Shown here one piece after another: positions 1 through 11,121 of a stretch of DNA of 64,000 nucleotides. Under the pieces are notes generated by a model, which saw nothing but the letters and a program-made list of their open reading frames with translations, made no database searches and was not told the origin of the DNA. Source of the DNA: Hoeflea ulvae (GTDB lineage Bacteria; Pseudomonadota; Alphaproteobacteria; Rhizobiales; Rhizobiaceae). The translations under genes were made by a program, and so were the position numbers. Every line of letters begins with the position of its first letter. The first letter of the stretch is position 1. The stretch spans positions 3,727,501 to 3,791,500 of the forward strand of contig NZ_JAOVZQ010000001.1 in NCBI RefSeq assembly GCF_026619435.1, written 5' to 3'.

Positions 1-275
1 AGTTCGGCGGCGGCGGTGCCGATGGTTTCCTTCTCTTCCGCCGCGATCTTGCCGCGCTGGGCATATTCCATGTTCTGCGTGCCCGACGGGATCACCGCGC
101 CGCCATGAATGCGCATCAGCAATTGCCGTTCGCACAGATCGTTGAGATCCTTGCGGATGGTCTGTGGCGTCACCTCGAACCGGTTTGCCAGATCATCGAC
201 CAGAACCCTTCCCTCGACCTTGGCAAGTTCGATGATTTCAGAGTGGCGCGGGGCAAGGTACATGGGCAGCAGCAT
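1..275 (-). CDS. glpR: DeoR-family regulator, GlpR-like (5' part only; C-terminus outside the window)
   Basis: The visible 91 or so residues form a DeoR-type N-terminus: a winged helix-turn-helix at about residues 8-60 including VEGRVLVDDLANRF and TPQTIRKDLNDLCE, then the RIHGGAV segment that closes the DNA-binding domain. The sugar-phosphate-binding domain lies beyond position 1. I chose ATG 275; an in-frame ATG at 263 is possible, and an in-frame TAA lies upstream at 303-305. The assignment to GlpR (repressor of glycerol-3-phosphate use) is inference. It rests on the similarity of the HTH to DeoR/GlpR proteins and on a CGAAA-repeat motif upstream that recurs upstream of glpD at about 15.6 kb. 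Confidence 0.75.
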   Translation of the reverse strand, partial: MLLPMYLAPRHSEIIELAKVEGRVLVDDLANRFEVTPQTIRKDLNDLCERQLLMRIHGGAVIPSGTQNMEYAQRGKIAAEEKETIGTAAAE

Positions 276-304
276 CCAGGGTTCGTTGGTTTCGCGCCCA
301 TTTT

Positions 305-323
305 AAAACGAAAGAAACGAAAA
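305..323. promoter_or_regulatory. Candidate GlpR operator (CGAAA direct repeats)
   Basis: Two CGAAA units start at 309 and 318, nine bases apart, in an A-rich stretch just upstream of the glpR start. DeoR-family repressors commonly bind such direct repeats. The same unit recurs four times upstream of glpD (15635-15677), which suggests autoregulation plus control of glpD. Confidence 0.45.
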
Positions 324-352
324 TCACAATGCAGCCGGCGATTTCAGCCTGG

Positions 353-664
353 TCAGAACCGGTCGGACCGCACCACCGCGACGTCGGAGATGGTGATCAC
401 CCCCATCTGCGGACTGACCACATCGAAGATGTCGGCAAGCACCCGGTCGAGATCCTCAGGATCAAGCACCACCAGCACCATCACCATCTGACCGGCATCA
501 CCGATCATGCCTTCCCGGTCCCATTCCCCCTCGGATCCGGAGCCCGAAAGGGCTGGAAACACGGTGAATCCCTTGACGCCGGCCTCGGTGAGATGGCGCT
601 GGACGCGCTTGAGGATCGGCCGTTCGCAGATGATCTGGATCTGCTTTTTTGCAAATGTGTGCAT
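353..664 (-). CDS. PII-like signalling protein, SbtB-like
   Basis: A 103-residue protein with the ferredoxin-like PII fold pattern: an initial beta strand (KQIQIICERP), a helix (RVQRHLTEAGVKGFTVF), a Ser/Gly-rich T-loop (SGSGSEGEWDREG, about residues 40-52) and a second beta-alpha-beta unit ending in ISDVAVVR. It starts 14 bases after the stop of the SbtA-like permease, so the two are almost certainly co-transcribed. In cyanobacteria SbtB binds adenylate nucleotides and binds or inhibits SbtA; the same role here is inference from the pairing. Start ATG 664 is the first methionine after the permease stop. A generic P-II family protein is the cautious alternative name. Confidence 0.75.
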   Translation of the reverse strand: MHTFAKKQIQIICERPILKRVQRHLTEAGVKGFTVFPALSGSGSEGEWDREGMIGDAGQMVMVLVVLDPEDLDRVLADIFDVVSPQMGVITISDVAVVRSDRF

Positions 665-678
665 GGTGATCTCCTCAA

Positions 679-1674
679 TTATCCGTTCGCCAGCCGCGCC
701 AGCGCAATATAGGCAGGAATGCCGATGGTCAGGTTCATCGGGAATGTGATCCCCAGCGACAGGGTCAGATAGATCGAGGGCCTTGCCTCGGGAAGCGCAA
801 GCCGCAAGGCCGCAGGCACGGCGATATAGGACGCCGAAGCGCCCAGAACCATCAGGATCGCCACACCACCCGTCGACAGGCCGATGGCAAGACCGGCGCC
901 AAGCGCGAACACCGCCCCGACATAGGGCATCACCAGTCCGAACAGCACCAGCCCCGGGCTCATGTGCTTCCAGCCGGAGCGAATACCACGCCCGGCGACC
1001 GCGCCCATGTCGAGCAGGAACAGGCACAACACGCCCTTGAACGGATCGACGATGAAGGGGCCGATATCGGCAAGCCCCTTCGGGCCGGTCAGGAAACCGA
1101 TCACGAAGGAACCGATCAGCACCACGACGGAGGAGTTCAGCATCACCTCCGACAGCAGCCCTTCCTGGCGTGCGCCGGACCGGGCATTTGCGCCCGGGCG
1201 CGCGCCGCCGGCATGGGCCAGATAAAGCGCCACCAGAATCGCCGGCGTTTCCATCACCGCGGCAACCGCCACCAGATAGCCCTCGAACGACAGGCCTGCG
1301 ACCCGCAGCGCCTCGCTGGCTGCGACAAAGGTGACAATCGAGATCGAGCCGTAATGCGCAGCCACGGCAGCGCGGTCGACCCGGTCGAGCCGCGCCATCA
1401 CGCTCAACAGCGCAAAGGCCACTAGCGGTATCAGCGCCGAAAGCACGACCCCCGCCCCGAGCGCCAGCAGAATGTCGATCCCGAGCCCGTGCTCGGCCAC
1501 CGCAACCCCGCCCTTGAAGCCGATCGCCAGCATCAGATAGATCGACAGCGTCTTGGCCACCGCTTCGGGCAACGTCAGCTGCGAGCCGGCCATCGTGCCC
1601 AGAAAGCCGAGAGCAAAAAACAGCACCGCCGGTGACAAAAGGTTGGCGCTCGCCAGAGCCAGAATCTCGTTCAT
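679..1674 (-). CDS. Sodium-dependent bicarbonate transport family permease (SbtA-like)
   Basis: A very hydrophobic 331-residue inner-membrane protein with roughly ten predicted transmembrane segments. It opens with LLSPAVLFFALGFLGTMAG, a pattern typical of the SbtA/DUF897 family, and has a hydrophilic loop near residues 155-170. Cyanobacterial SbtA is a high-affinity Na+/HCO3- symporter of about 370 residues; this protein is somewhat shorter in the central loop. The PII-like gene directly downstream matches the sbtA-sbtB gene order. Its substrate in a heterotroph is not proven; bicarbonate for carboxylases is a reasonable guess. Start ATG 1674. Confidence 0.8.
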   Translation of the reverse strand: MNEILALASANLLSPAVLFFALGFLGTMAGSQLTLPEAVAKTLSIYLMLAIGFKGGVAVAEHGLGIDILLALGAGVVLSALIPLVAFALLSVMARLDRVDRAAVAAHYGSISIVTFVAASEALRVAGLSFEGYLVAVAAVMETPAILVALYLAHAGGARPGANARSGARQEGLLSEVMLNSSVVVLIGSFVIGFLTGPKGLADIGPFIVDPFKGVLCLFLLDMGAVAGRGIRSGWKHMSPGLVLFGLVMPYVGAVFALGAGLAIGLSTGGVAILMVLGASASYIAVPAALRLALPEARPSIYLTLSLGITFPMNLTIGIPAYIALARLANG

Positions 1675-1776
1675 CAGTTATCCAGCCCCGTTGCACCCGC
1701 TCCGACTGCCATCTAGATCAGCGCGGCCCCACTTGCCAGTGCGCAGAGCCGGAAACTTTCGTCGAAACCGGCACAG

Positions 1777-2694
1777 TCAGTTCTGCGCCGTGCGCCGCCT
1801 GAGAATATCGGCGAAAAACACAGCTGCATCATGCTGCCGGTCGCCCTCACGGGTGATCAGCCCGACGGCGCCCATGGTCGAACTGGTGTCGATCGGCAGT
1901 TCGACAAATTCGCCCGATGCGATTTCCGCCGCCACCACGCCGCGCGAGATGATCCAGATCGCGTTGGACGCGCGCAAAAAGGCGCGGCCGAAACTGTCCG
2001 ACACGGTTTCCACCGCCTGCACCGGGCGCGCCATGCCCTGTTCCAGCATCACCCGCTCGACAAAGGGATGGATGATCGACCCCGCCGGCGGCACCAGCAC
2101 CGGATGCTGCGCCAGAATGTCGGCGGCGACCTGGCGCTGACCCGACAGGGGGTGGGCCCCGGCGACGATGAACACCACCCGGTCGCGGTAGAGCGGCTCG
2201 AATCTCAGGCTTGCCATGTTTTCCGGCGCCGGCATCCGGCCCATCACCAGATCCAGATCGCCCTTGCGCAACTGATCAAGCAACACACGGTTTTCGCCGG
2301 TGCTGACCCGGAGCGGGCTTTTCAGTCCCGACGCCAGGAAATCCGCCACCGCACCGGGCATGATCGTGGCCGACACCGTCGGCAGCGCACCGATACGCAC
2401 CGGCGGCCCCGATGCGGTGGCCACATTGGCAAGCGCCGCGATCCCGCCACGCACCGCCGCAAGCCCGGATCCGGCATGGGACAGAAACACCTCGCCCTGA
2501 TGCGACAGCCTGATGCCGCGGCCATCGCGTTCGATCAGCGCCGCGCCGACGATCTGCTCGAGTTCACGGATGGTCCGCGTCACCGCCGGCTGGGTCAGCG
2601 ACAAGGTGATGGCCGCGCGGCCGACGCTCTTTTGCCGGGCCACTTCGACAAAGGCTTCCAGATGCCGGATCTTGATGCGCCGAGAGATATCCAT
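1777..2694 (-). CDS. pcaQ: LysR-family regulator of protocatechuate catabolism, PcaQ
   Basis: 305 residues of standard LysR layout: an N-terminal winged HTH (about residues 7-65, with RAAITLSLTQPAVTRTIREL) and an effector-binding domain from about residue 90 to the end. It is divergent from pcaC, with 97 bp between the starts, the arrangement known for PcaQ in Agrobacterium and Sinorhizobium, where it activates the pca operon with beta-carboxymuconate or related intermediates as inducer. The segment ALPTVSATIMPGAVADF is typical of PcaQ-like proteins. Identity is strengthened by the full pca operon next door. Confidence 0.88.
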   Translation of the reverse strand: MDISRRIKIRHLEAFVEVARQKSVGRAAITLSLTQPAVTRTIRELEQIVGAALIERDGRGIRLSHQGEVFLSHAGSGLAAVRGGIAALANVATASGPPVRIGALPTVSATIMPGAVADFLASGLKSPLRVSTGENRVLLDQLRKGDLDLVMGRMPAPENMASLRFEPLYRDRVVFIVAGAHPLSGQRQVAADILAQHPVLVPPAGSIIHPFVERVMLEQGMARPVQAVETVSDSFGRAFLRASNAIWIISRGVVAAEIASGEFVELPIDTSSTMGAVGLITREGDRQHDAAVFFADILRRRTAQN

Positions 2695-2731
2695 ATCAAT
2701 TCCGGGATTGTTACTGCGTCAAAAAATCATT

Positions 2732-2762
2732 ATTCATTTCCATTCCAGTATGTAAAGTGAAT
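2732..2762. promoter_or_regulatory. Candidate PcaQ operator in the pcaQ-pcaC divergent promoter
   Basis: An imperfect dyad (ATTCATTT at 2732-2739 and AAGTGAAT at 2755-2762, 7 of 8 matching as an inverted repeat) lies in the only non-coding space between pcaQ and pcaC. The position suits a LysR binding site. It does not closely match the published ATAACC-N4-GGTTAA PcaQ box as I remember it, so the exact binding site is uncertain. Confidence 0.35.
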
Positions 2763-2791
2763 CCTGGAACGAGACAGGCAGGGAGGATCCG

Positions 2792-3187
2792 ATGGCCGAG
2801 ACCAAGTCCATTGGCGAGAAAACACGACGCAGCGTTTTGGGCGATGCCCATGTCGACCGGTCGATCGCCGCCAAGACCGCCTTCGATGCTCCGTTTCAGG
2901 ATCTGATCACCGTAAGCGCCTGGGAAGGCCTGTGGTCGCGGCCGAACTGGAGCAAGCGCGACCGTTCCATCGTCACCATCGCGCTGCTGGCAGCGCTTGG
3001 CCACGAGGAAGAGGTCGCCATGCATGTCCGTGCAACGGTCAACACCGGCGCCACCGAGGATGACATCCGCGAGGCGCTGATGCATGTGGCGATCTATGCC
3101 GGGGTGCCCGCCGCCAACACCGCCTTTCGCATTGCCAAACGGACCCTGGCCGAAATGAAGGCAGAACAGGGAGGAGCCAGCACATGA
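2792..3187 (+). CDS. pcaC: 4-carboxymuconolactone decarboxylase
   Basis: A 131-residue cytosolic CMD-domain protein. It decarboxylates gamma-carboxymuconolactone to beta-ketoadipate enol-lactone in the protocatechuate branch. Family hallmarks are [18 protein letters not shown] followed by the H71-E-E and H78 region, and [14 protein letters not shown] near the C-terminus. Length is normal for stand-alone PcaC. GGAGG lies upstream of ATG 2792. The stop overlaps the pcaH start by four bases (ATGA), which implies translational coupling. It is the first gene of the operon. Confidence 0.93.
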   Translation: MAETKSIGEKTRRSVLGDAHVDRSIAAKTAFDAPFQDLITVSAWEGLWSRPNWSKRDRSIVTIALLAALGHEEEVAMHVRATVNTGATEDDIREALMHVAIYAGVPAANTAFRIAKRTLAEMKAEQGGAST

Positions 3188-3924
3188 AGAACAGCCAGCC
3201 ATCCGTCGCCAACTATTTCACCCGGGACCGGGCCTGGCATCCGCAAGCCTATGCGCCAGGCTACAAGTCATCGGTGCTGCGCGCCCCGACACGTGCATTG
3301 ATTGCCTTCGGCAATTCCCTGTCGGAAACATCGGGCCCGGCCTTTGGCCATGACATCATCGGTCCGCTCGACAATGACATGATCCTCAATTTCGCCCAGC
3401 CGGGCGAGAGCGCCATCGGCGAACGCATCATGGTCCAGGGCCGGGTGCTAGATGAGCGCGGCCAGCCGGTGCCCGGCGTGTTGCTCGAATTCTGGCAGGC
3501 CAATGCCGGCGGCCGCTACCGTCACAAGAAGGATGGCTATCTGGCGCCGCTGGACCCGAATTTCGGCGGCTGCGGCCGCACCATTTCAGGCGGCGACGGG
3601 ACTTACGCCTTTCGCACCGTCCGCCCCGGCCCCTACCCCTGGCCCAATGGCCCGAATGACTGGCGCCCGGCCCATATCCACATTTCGGTCTTCGGCCATG
3701 GCTTCGCCCAGCGGCTGATCACCCAGATGTATTTCCAGGGCGATCCGCTGATCCCGATCTGCCCGATCGTGCGCACCATCAACGATCCCAAGGCGATCGA
3801 GCAGTTGACCGCGCGGCTCGACATGAATGCATCCGCGCCGATGGATGCGCTGGCTTACCGCTTCGACATCATCCTGCGCGGCAGCCGCTCGACGCTGTTT
3901 GAAAACCGGCTGGAGGGCAATTGA
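3184..3924 (+). CDS. pcaH: Protocatechuate 3,4-dioxygenase, beta subunit
   Basis: A 246-residue subunit of the intradiol ring-cleaving, non-haem Fe(III) dioxygenase that turns protocatechuate into 3-carboxy-cis,cis-muconate. The four iron ligands can be placed by comparison with the Pseudomonas enzyme: Y112 (GGRYRHK), Y151 (PGPYPW), and H164 and H166 (RPAHIHIS). The N-terminal cap and intradiol core are full length. It overlaps pcaC by four bases and ends two bases before the pcaG start, consistent with equimolar synthesis of the two subunits. Confidence 0.95.
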   Translation: MKNSQPSVANYFTRDRAWHPQAYAPGYKSSVLRAPTRALIAFGNSLSETSGPAFGHDIIGPLDNDMILNFAQPGESAIGERIMVQGRVLDERGQPVPGVLLEFWQANAGGRYRHKKDGYLAPLDPNFGGCGRTISGGDGTYAFRTVRPGPYPWPNGPNDWRPAHIHISVFGHGFAQRLITQMYFQGDPLIPICPIVRTINDPKAIEQLTARLDMNASAPMDALAYRFDIILRGSRSTLFENRLEGN

Positions 3925-3925
3925 G

Positions 3926-4534
3926 ATGACACACCCGACCGACACGCCGCTCTATCCGTTCAAGGAATCCCCGTCCCAGACCGCCGGCCCTTATGTCCAT
4001 ATCGGCCTGACACCGAATTTCTGCGGCATCTCCGGGGTCTATGACGCCGATCTCGGCACCGCCATGGTCGATGACAGGACCAAGGGCGAGCGGATCACGC
4101 TGCAAGGCAGGGTCATTGACGGCGCCGGCAATCCGCTCACCGATGCGCTTGTCGAGATCTGGCAGGCCGATGCGGACGGACGCTATCCCGACGGCAGAGA
4201 GCCCGGATTTTCCGGCTGGGGCCGCGCGCCCGCCGATGCCAAAACCGGCATGTTCCGCTTCGACACCATCAAGCCCGGCCGGGTCTCCTATCCCGACGGC
4301 CGCATGCAGGCGCCGCATATCAACATCTGGATCGTCGCCCGCGGCATCAATCTGGGCCTTAACAGCCGGATCTATTTCGAGGACGAGGCCGAGGCCAATG
4401 CTGCCGATCCGGTGTTGTTGCGCATGGACCTGCAGGAGCGCGCAGGCTCGCTGATCGCCAAGGGCGGCGGCGGCAGCTACAGCCACGACATTCACCTGCA
4501 GGGACCGCAGGAAACCGTGTTTTTCGATATCTGA
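3926..4534 (+). CDS. pcaG: Protocatechuate 3,4-dioxygenase, alpha subunit
   Basis: A 202-residue partner of PcaH. It has the intradiol core (ITLQGRVIDGAGNPLTDALV, EIWQADADGRYP) and a typical opening SPSQTAGPYVHIGLTPNF. As expected for alpha subunits it lacks the full set of iron ligands and helps shape the substrate pocket. ATG 3926 follows the pcaH stop directly (TGAGATG). The frame is open further upstream inside pcaH, but starts there would not match the family N-terminus. Confidence 0.94.
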   Translation: MTHPTDTPLYPFKESPSQTAGPYVHIGLTPNFCGISGVYDADLGTAMVDDRTKGERITLQGRVIDGAGNPLTDALVEIWQADADGRYPDGREPGFSGWGRAPADAKTGMFRFDTIKPGRVSYPDGRMQAPHINIWIVARGINLGLNSRIYFEDEAEANAADPVLLRMDLQERAGSLIAKGGGGSYSHDIHLQGPQETVFFDI

Positions 4535-4548
4535 AAGCGAAGCAAACC

Positions 4549-5403
4549 ATGGCACAATTCATGACGCTGCCCGAAGCGGTGGCGCAAAACCTCAAATCCG
4601 GCGACATGGCCGCCTTCGAGGGGTTCACCCACCTGATCCCCCATGCCAGTGCGCATGAGGCCATCCGTCAGGGCATCAAGGATCTCACCCTTGTGCGGAT
4701 GACCCCCGATGTCGTCTATGACCAGCTGATCGGCATGGGCGCGGTCCGCAAGCTGATCTTCTCCTATGCCGGCAATCCCGGCGTCGGCCTGCTCCGGCGC
4801 TTGCGCGATTCGGTCGAGAACGGCTGGCCCAACCGGATCGAGATCGAGGAACATTCCCACGCCGCCATGGCCAATGCCTATGAGGCAGGTGCCGCGGGTC
4901 TGCCCTTTGCCGCCTTCCGCGGCTACAAGGGCGCCGAACTTGCCGGGGTCAACCCGAACATCAAATCGGTCACCTGTCCCTTCACCGGCGAGGAACTGGC
5001 TGCCGTTCCGGCCATCCGCCCGGATGTCAGCTTCATTCATGCCCAGAAGGCCGACCGCAAGGGCAACGTGCTGATCGAGGGCATTGTCGGCGTGCAGAAG
5101 GAAGCGGTGCTGGCCGCCAAACGCTCGGTGGTCACCGTCGAGGAGATCGTCGACGATCTCGACAGCCACCCCAATGCCTGCGTGCTGCCCGGCTGGGCCG
5201 TCACCGCAATCTGCGTCGTCCCCGGTGGCGCCCATCCATCCTACGCCCATGGCTACTATTCGCGCGACAATGCGACCTATATCGCCTGGGACAAAATCGC
5301 CGCCGATCGCGACACATTCCTGGCCTGGATGAAGGACAATGTCCTTGACGCCACGCCTGAGGATTTCGCCGACCGGATCAAACATTTGAGGAGCGCGGCA
5401 TGA
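4549..5403 (+). CDS. pcaI: 3-oxoadipate CoA-transferase, subunit A (long, glutaconate-CoA-transferase-like form)
   Basis: 284 residues of the family I CoA-transferase alpha type. The opening GDMAAFEGFTHLIPHASAHE and the central GVNPNIKSVTCPFTGEELA match the CatI/PcaI-like long form rather than the short 220-230-residue enterobacterial type. With subunit B it moves CoA from succinyl-CoA to beta-ketoadipate. It starts 14 bases after pcaG and overlaps pcaJ by four bases. The substrate is inferred from the operon; related proteins act on glutaconate. Confidence 0.88.
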   Translation: MAQFMTLPEAVAQNLKSGDMAAFEGFTHLIPHASAHEAIRQGIKDLTLVRMTPDVVYDQLIGMGAVRKLIFSYAGNPGVGLLRRLRDSVENGWPNRIEIEEHSHAAMANAYEAGAAGLPFAAFRGYKGAELAGVNPNIKSVTCPFTGEELAAVPAIRPDVSFIHAQKADRKGNVLIEGIVGVQKEAVLAAKRSVVTVEEIVDDLDSHPNACVLPGWAVTAICVVPGGAHPSYAHGYYSRDNATYIAWDKIAADRDTFLAWMKDNVLDATPEDFADRIKHLRSAA

Positions 5404-6194
5404 GCGGGACAGACTTCACCTCCACCGAAATGATGACGATTGCCGCCTCGCGGGCCCTGAAGAACACCGATGTCTGCTTCGTCGGCATCGGCGCGCCGTC
5501 GGCTGCCTGCAACATCGCCCGCCTCACCCATGCGCCCGACGTCACCCTGATCTATGAAAGCGGCACCATCGGCACCGCGCCCAACGTGCTGCCGCTGTCG
5601 ATCGGCGATGGCGAACTTTGCGACACCGCCGTCACCACGGTCTCGGTGCCCGAAATGTTCCGCTACTGGCTGCAGGGCGGCCGCGTCACCGTCGGCTTTC
5701 TCGGCGCCGCCCAGATCGACCGCTTCGGCAACATCAACACCACTGTCATCGGCGACTATGATCAGCCCAAGACCCGCCTGCCCGGCGGTGGCGGCGCGCC
5801 CGAGATCGCGTCCTCCTGCGGCGAGATCTTCATCACGCTGAAACAGTCCAGACGCGCCATGGTCGACAAGATCGATTTCTTCACCAGCTTCGGCCACGGC
5901 GAAGGCGGCGATCACCGTGAACGGCTCGGAATCACCACCAAGGGACCGACACTGATGGTCACCGATCTTGCGGTCTGGAAGCCTGATCCGGTAACACGGG
6001 AATTCACCGTGGTGTCCCTGCATCCCGGCGTGACGCGCGAAATGGTCCAGGCCGAATGCGGCTGGACGGTGCGCTTCGCCGATGCGCTTGAGGAAACACC
6101 CGAACCGACCGGGATCGAACTGACGACGCTGCGCGATCTCAATGCCCGCACAAAAGCCGCCCATTCCGGCGGGAAAACTGGAGAAGCTGCCTGA
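5400..6194 (+). CDS. pcaJ: 3-oxoadipate CoA-transferase, subunit B
   Basis: 264 residues, the beta partner of PcaI. The catalytic glutamate of the family is probably E53 in the IYESGTIG motif, which aligns with the active-site ESG of glutaconate CoA-transferase. FVGIGAPSAACNIA near the N-terminus is also a family feature. The start overlaps the pcaI stop (ATGA) and the stop shares one base with the pcaF start (TGATG), so the three genes are tightly coupled. Confidence 0.88.
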   Translation: MSGTDFTSTEMMTIAASRALKNTDVCFVGIGAPSAACNIARLTHAPDVTLIYESGTIGTAPNVLPLSIGDGELCDTAVTTVSVPEMFRYWLQGGRVTVGFLGAAQIDRFGNINTTVIGDYDQPKTRLPGGGGAPEIASSCGEIFITLKQSRRAMVDKIDFFTSFGHGEGGDHRERLGITTKGPTLMVTDLAVWKPDPVTREFTVVSLHPGVTREMVQAECGWTVRFADALEETPEPTGIELTTLRDLNARTKAAHSGGKTGEAA

Positions 6195-7399
6195 TGGCCG
6201 ACGCTTTCATCTGTGATTATGTCCGCACCCCGATCGGCCGTTTCGGCGGCGCCCTGTCCGCGGTTCGCGCCGATGATCTGGGAGCCATCCCGATCCGGGC
6301 GCTCACCGAGCGCAATCCGGGCGTCGACTGGGCCAGCGTTGACGAGCTCTATTACGGCTGCGCCAACCAGGCCGGCGAAGACAACCGCAACGTCGCCCGC
6401 ATGTCGGCCCTGCTGGCCGGACTGCCGGTGACGGTGCCCGGCACCACCATCAACCGGCTCTGCGGCTCGGGCATGGACGCCGTGCTGGCCGCCTCCCGCA
6501 TCATCCGCTCGGGCGAAGCCGAGCTGGTGATTGCCGGCGGTGTCGAGAGCATGTCGCGCGCGCCCTTTGTCATGCCAAAGGCTGACAGCGCATTCTCGCG
6601 CAAGGCGGAAATTTATGACACCACCATCGGCTGGCGCTTTGTGAATCCGGTGATGAAAGCCCAGTATGGCGTTGATTCGATGCCGGAAACCGGCGAGAAC
6701 GTCGCCGCAGATTACGGCATTACCCGCGAAGACCAGGATGCCTTCGCGCTGCGCAGCCAGGCCCGCGCCGGCAAGGCACAGGCCTCGGGCCGTTTCGCCA
6801 AGGAAATCGTCGCCGTGACAATCCCGCGCCGCAAGGGCGACCCGATTGTCGTCGACACCGACGAGCATCCCCGCCCCGAAACCACGCCGGAACAGCTGGC
6901 CAAACTGCCCACGCCGTTTCGCGCAGGCGGCTCGGTCACCGCAGGCAATGCCTCCGGCGTCAATGACGGTGCGGCGGCCCTGATCATTGCCAGCGAAGCC
7001 GCGGCCAAGAAATACGGCCTGACGCCGATCGCCCGCATTCTTGGCGGCGCAACCGCCGGCGTCGAGCCGCGGATCATGGGCATCGGCCCTGCCCCGGCCA
7101 GCCAGAAGCTTTGTGACCGGCTCGGTCTGCGGCCTTCCGACTTTGGCGTGATCGAGCTCAACGAAGCCTTTGCCAGCCAGGGCATCGCCGTTCTGCGCCA
7201 GCTGGGTCTCGACGAGGACGCCGATCACATCAACCCCAATGGCGGCGCCATTGCGCTGGGCCATCCGCTCGGCATGTCCGGCGCCCGCATCACCGGCACA
7301 GCCGCACTCGAACTCGGCATCCGCAATGAAAAACTGGCGCTGGCTACCATGTGCATCGGCGTCGGCCAGGGCATCGCCATTGCGCTGGAACGGGTCTGA
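6194..7399 (+). CDS. pcaF: 3-oxoadipyl-CoA thiolase
   Basis: A 401-residue thiolase that splits beta-ketoadipyl-CoA with CoA into succinyl-CoA and acetyl-CoA, the last step of the pathway. All catalytic residues are present: nucleophile C90 (NRLCGSGMDAV), H357 (GGAIALGHPLGMSGAR) and C387 (MCIGVGQG). It starts YVRTPIGRFGGALS, typical of PcaF/PaaJ. A general acetyl-CoA acetyltransferase would look similar; the operon position decides for PcaF. Confidence 0.93.
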   Translation: MADAFICDYVRTPIGRFGGALSAVRADDLGAIPIRALTERNPGVDWASVDELYYGCANQAGEDNRNVARMSALLAGLPVTVPGTTINRLCGSGMDAVLAASRIIRSGEAELVIAGGVESMSRAPFVMPKADSAFSRKAEIYDTTIGWRFVNPVMKAQYGVDSMPETGENVAADYGITREDQDAFALRSQARAGKAQASGRFAKEIVAVTIPRRKGDPIVVDTDEHPRPETTPEQLAKLPTPFRAGGSVTAGNASGVNDGAAALIIASEAAAKKYGLTPIARILGGATAGVEPRIMGIGPAPASQKLCDRLGLRPSDFGVIELNEAFASQGIAVLRQLGLDEDADHINPNGGAIALGHPLGMSGARITGTAALELGIRNEKLALATMCIGVGQGIAIALERV

Positions 7400-7400
7400 G

Positions 7401-9637
<2,237 letters not shown>

Positions 9638-9726
9638 AGCCCGTTTTTATAAGTCTGTTCAGCTTGTATTCAGCATAATCTGACAATGATGCACTCATTG
9701 TTATTTGAGCCGCAGGTTGACCCAAG

Positions 9727-11073
9727 ATGACGACACCCCGATTTCGTTTCGCCGCAGCGCTTCTTGCCGTCGGCGTTCTCGCCACTCCGCAGGCTTTTGC
9801 CGCTCCGCTGGACGGACAGCGCATGGTTCTCGTCGACACCGACGGACGCTTGATGCGCGAGATTCCGGAGGCCGGTTCGGTGCGCATCGTCATCGACAAC
9901 CAGGGCCGCCGCCTGCTGGTGGACAACTGGAACCAGGTCATCGGCTTCGAGGTGCCGGCCTGGCAGTACCGTGATCAGGCTGGGCAGCGCGGCAATGGAC
10001 GCCGGTTTGACCGCCAGGCTGAGGCATCGCCCTTCCCGGAGCGGCCGCTGCCGCCGCGCGAGCGGTTTCAGCGCGACGATTTTGCCTCGACACCATCGGG
10101 CGCTGGCATCGAGCGCCGCGATCTCAACCCGATGACCGGAACGGTTCCCGCAACTCCGGAGGTGATCGAAGCCCCGGCTCCGGAGACACCACCGGCGGCC
10201 AAGCCGCAACAGGCCAAGGGGCCTGCCTTGTCAAAGGCGCAAGTGGCCGCATTGCAGGTCTTTCTCGATCGCAATGGCGTGTCCCCCGGCGTCATTGACG
10301 GCCGCATGGGTTCCAATGTCACCAAGGCGCTGGACGCCTGGTTCGAGGAGACCGGCGAACGCATCGACCCTGCAGATACCGACCTGATCGTCAGCCGCCT
10401 GGCAGCCGGCGGCGGGCTGGCCTTTACCACCTATACCATCACCGCCGAAGACGCCGCGGGCCCGTTCATCGCCTCGATCCCGTCCGACTATGCCGAGAAG
10501 GCGCAGCTCGAGCGCCTCTCCTATACCTCGACAGTGGAAATGCTGGCCGAGCGGTTTCACATGGACGAAGACTATCTCAAGGCGCTCAATCCCGGCGTCG
10601 ATTTCACCCTGCCCGGTGTGCAGATCAAGGTGGTGGGCATCGGCGAGGAGAAGACCGGCGTCGTCACCCGCATTGTCGCCGACAAGGCCCGCAAGCAGGT
10701 GCGCACCTATGACGCGTCGGGCAAGCTGGTCACGGCCTATCCGGCCACCATCGGATCGAGCGACACGCCCTCGCCCTCGGGCGAAGTCACCGTCGAGCGC
10801 GTGGCCCGCAATCCGGGCTACACCTACAATCCGAAGATCAATTTCAAGCAGGGCGACAATGACAAGATCCTGCAGGTACCACCCGGACCCAACGGCCCTG
10901 TCGGCTCGATCTGGATCGCGCTGTCCAAACCCACTTATGGCATCCACGGCACGCCCGACCCCTCGACCATCGGCAAGACTGCCTCGCATGGCTGTGTGCG
11001 GCTGACCAATTGGGACGCGGCCGAACTGGCCGGCCTGGTGGCGCCGGGCGTTACCGTCAGCTTCATCGACTGA
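9727..11073 (+). CDS. L,D-transpeptidase with peptidoglycan-binding-like domain, exported
   Basis: 448 residues with a cleavable signal peptide (about 1-25, ending AFA). A proline-rich linker follows, then a PG-binding-1-like helical repeat (AQVAALQVFLDRNGVSPGVI, DGRMGSNVTKALDAW), a LysM-like stretch (LAERFHMDEDYLKALNPG) and a C-terminal YkuD domain with the catalytic HG and SHGCVRLTNW motif (C423). Such proteins make 3-3 peptidoglycan cross-links or anchor outer-membrane proteins in the periplasm. It stands alone, between the pca operon and a convergent VOC gene. Confidence 0.9.
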   Translation: MTTPRFRFAAALLAVGVLATPQAFAAPLDGQRMVLVDTDGRLMREIPEAGSVRIVIDNQGRRLLVDNWNQVIGFEVPAWQYRDQAGQRGNGRRFDRQAEASPFPERPLPPRERFQRDDFASTPSGAGIERRDLNPMTGTVPATPEVIEAPAPETPPAAKPQQAKGPALSKAQVAALQVFLDRNGVSPGVIDGRMGSNVTKALDAWFEETGERIDPADTDLIVSRLAAGGGLAFTTYTITAEDAAGPFIASIPSDYAEKAQLERLSYTSTVEMLAERFHMDEDYLKALNPGVDFTLPGVQIKVVGIGEEKTGVVTRIVADKARKQVRTYDASGKLVTAYPATIGSSDTPSPSGEVTVERVARNPGYTYNPKINFKQGDNDKILQVPPGPNGPVGSIWIALSKPTYGIHGTPDPSTIGKTASHGCVRLTNWDAAELAGLVAPGVTVSFID

Positions 11074-11088
11074 AATCGGCAAGACCGG

Positions 11089-11121
11089 TCAGCACCGGGG
11101 CCGAAGCGTCACCGGTGCTGA
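11089..11121. terminator. Inverted repeat at convergent gene ends
   Basis: Perfect 10-bp arms (TCAGCACCGG at 11089-11098 and CCGGTGCTGA at 11112-11121) lie between the L,D-transpeptidase and the convergent VOC gene. The right arm lies within the VOC coding end. There is no U-tract, so it may act as a bidirectional or attenuating hairpin rather than a textbook terminator. Confidence 0.35.
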
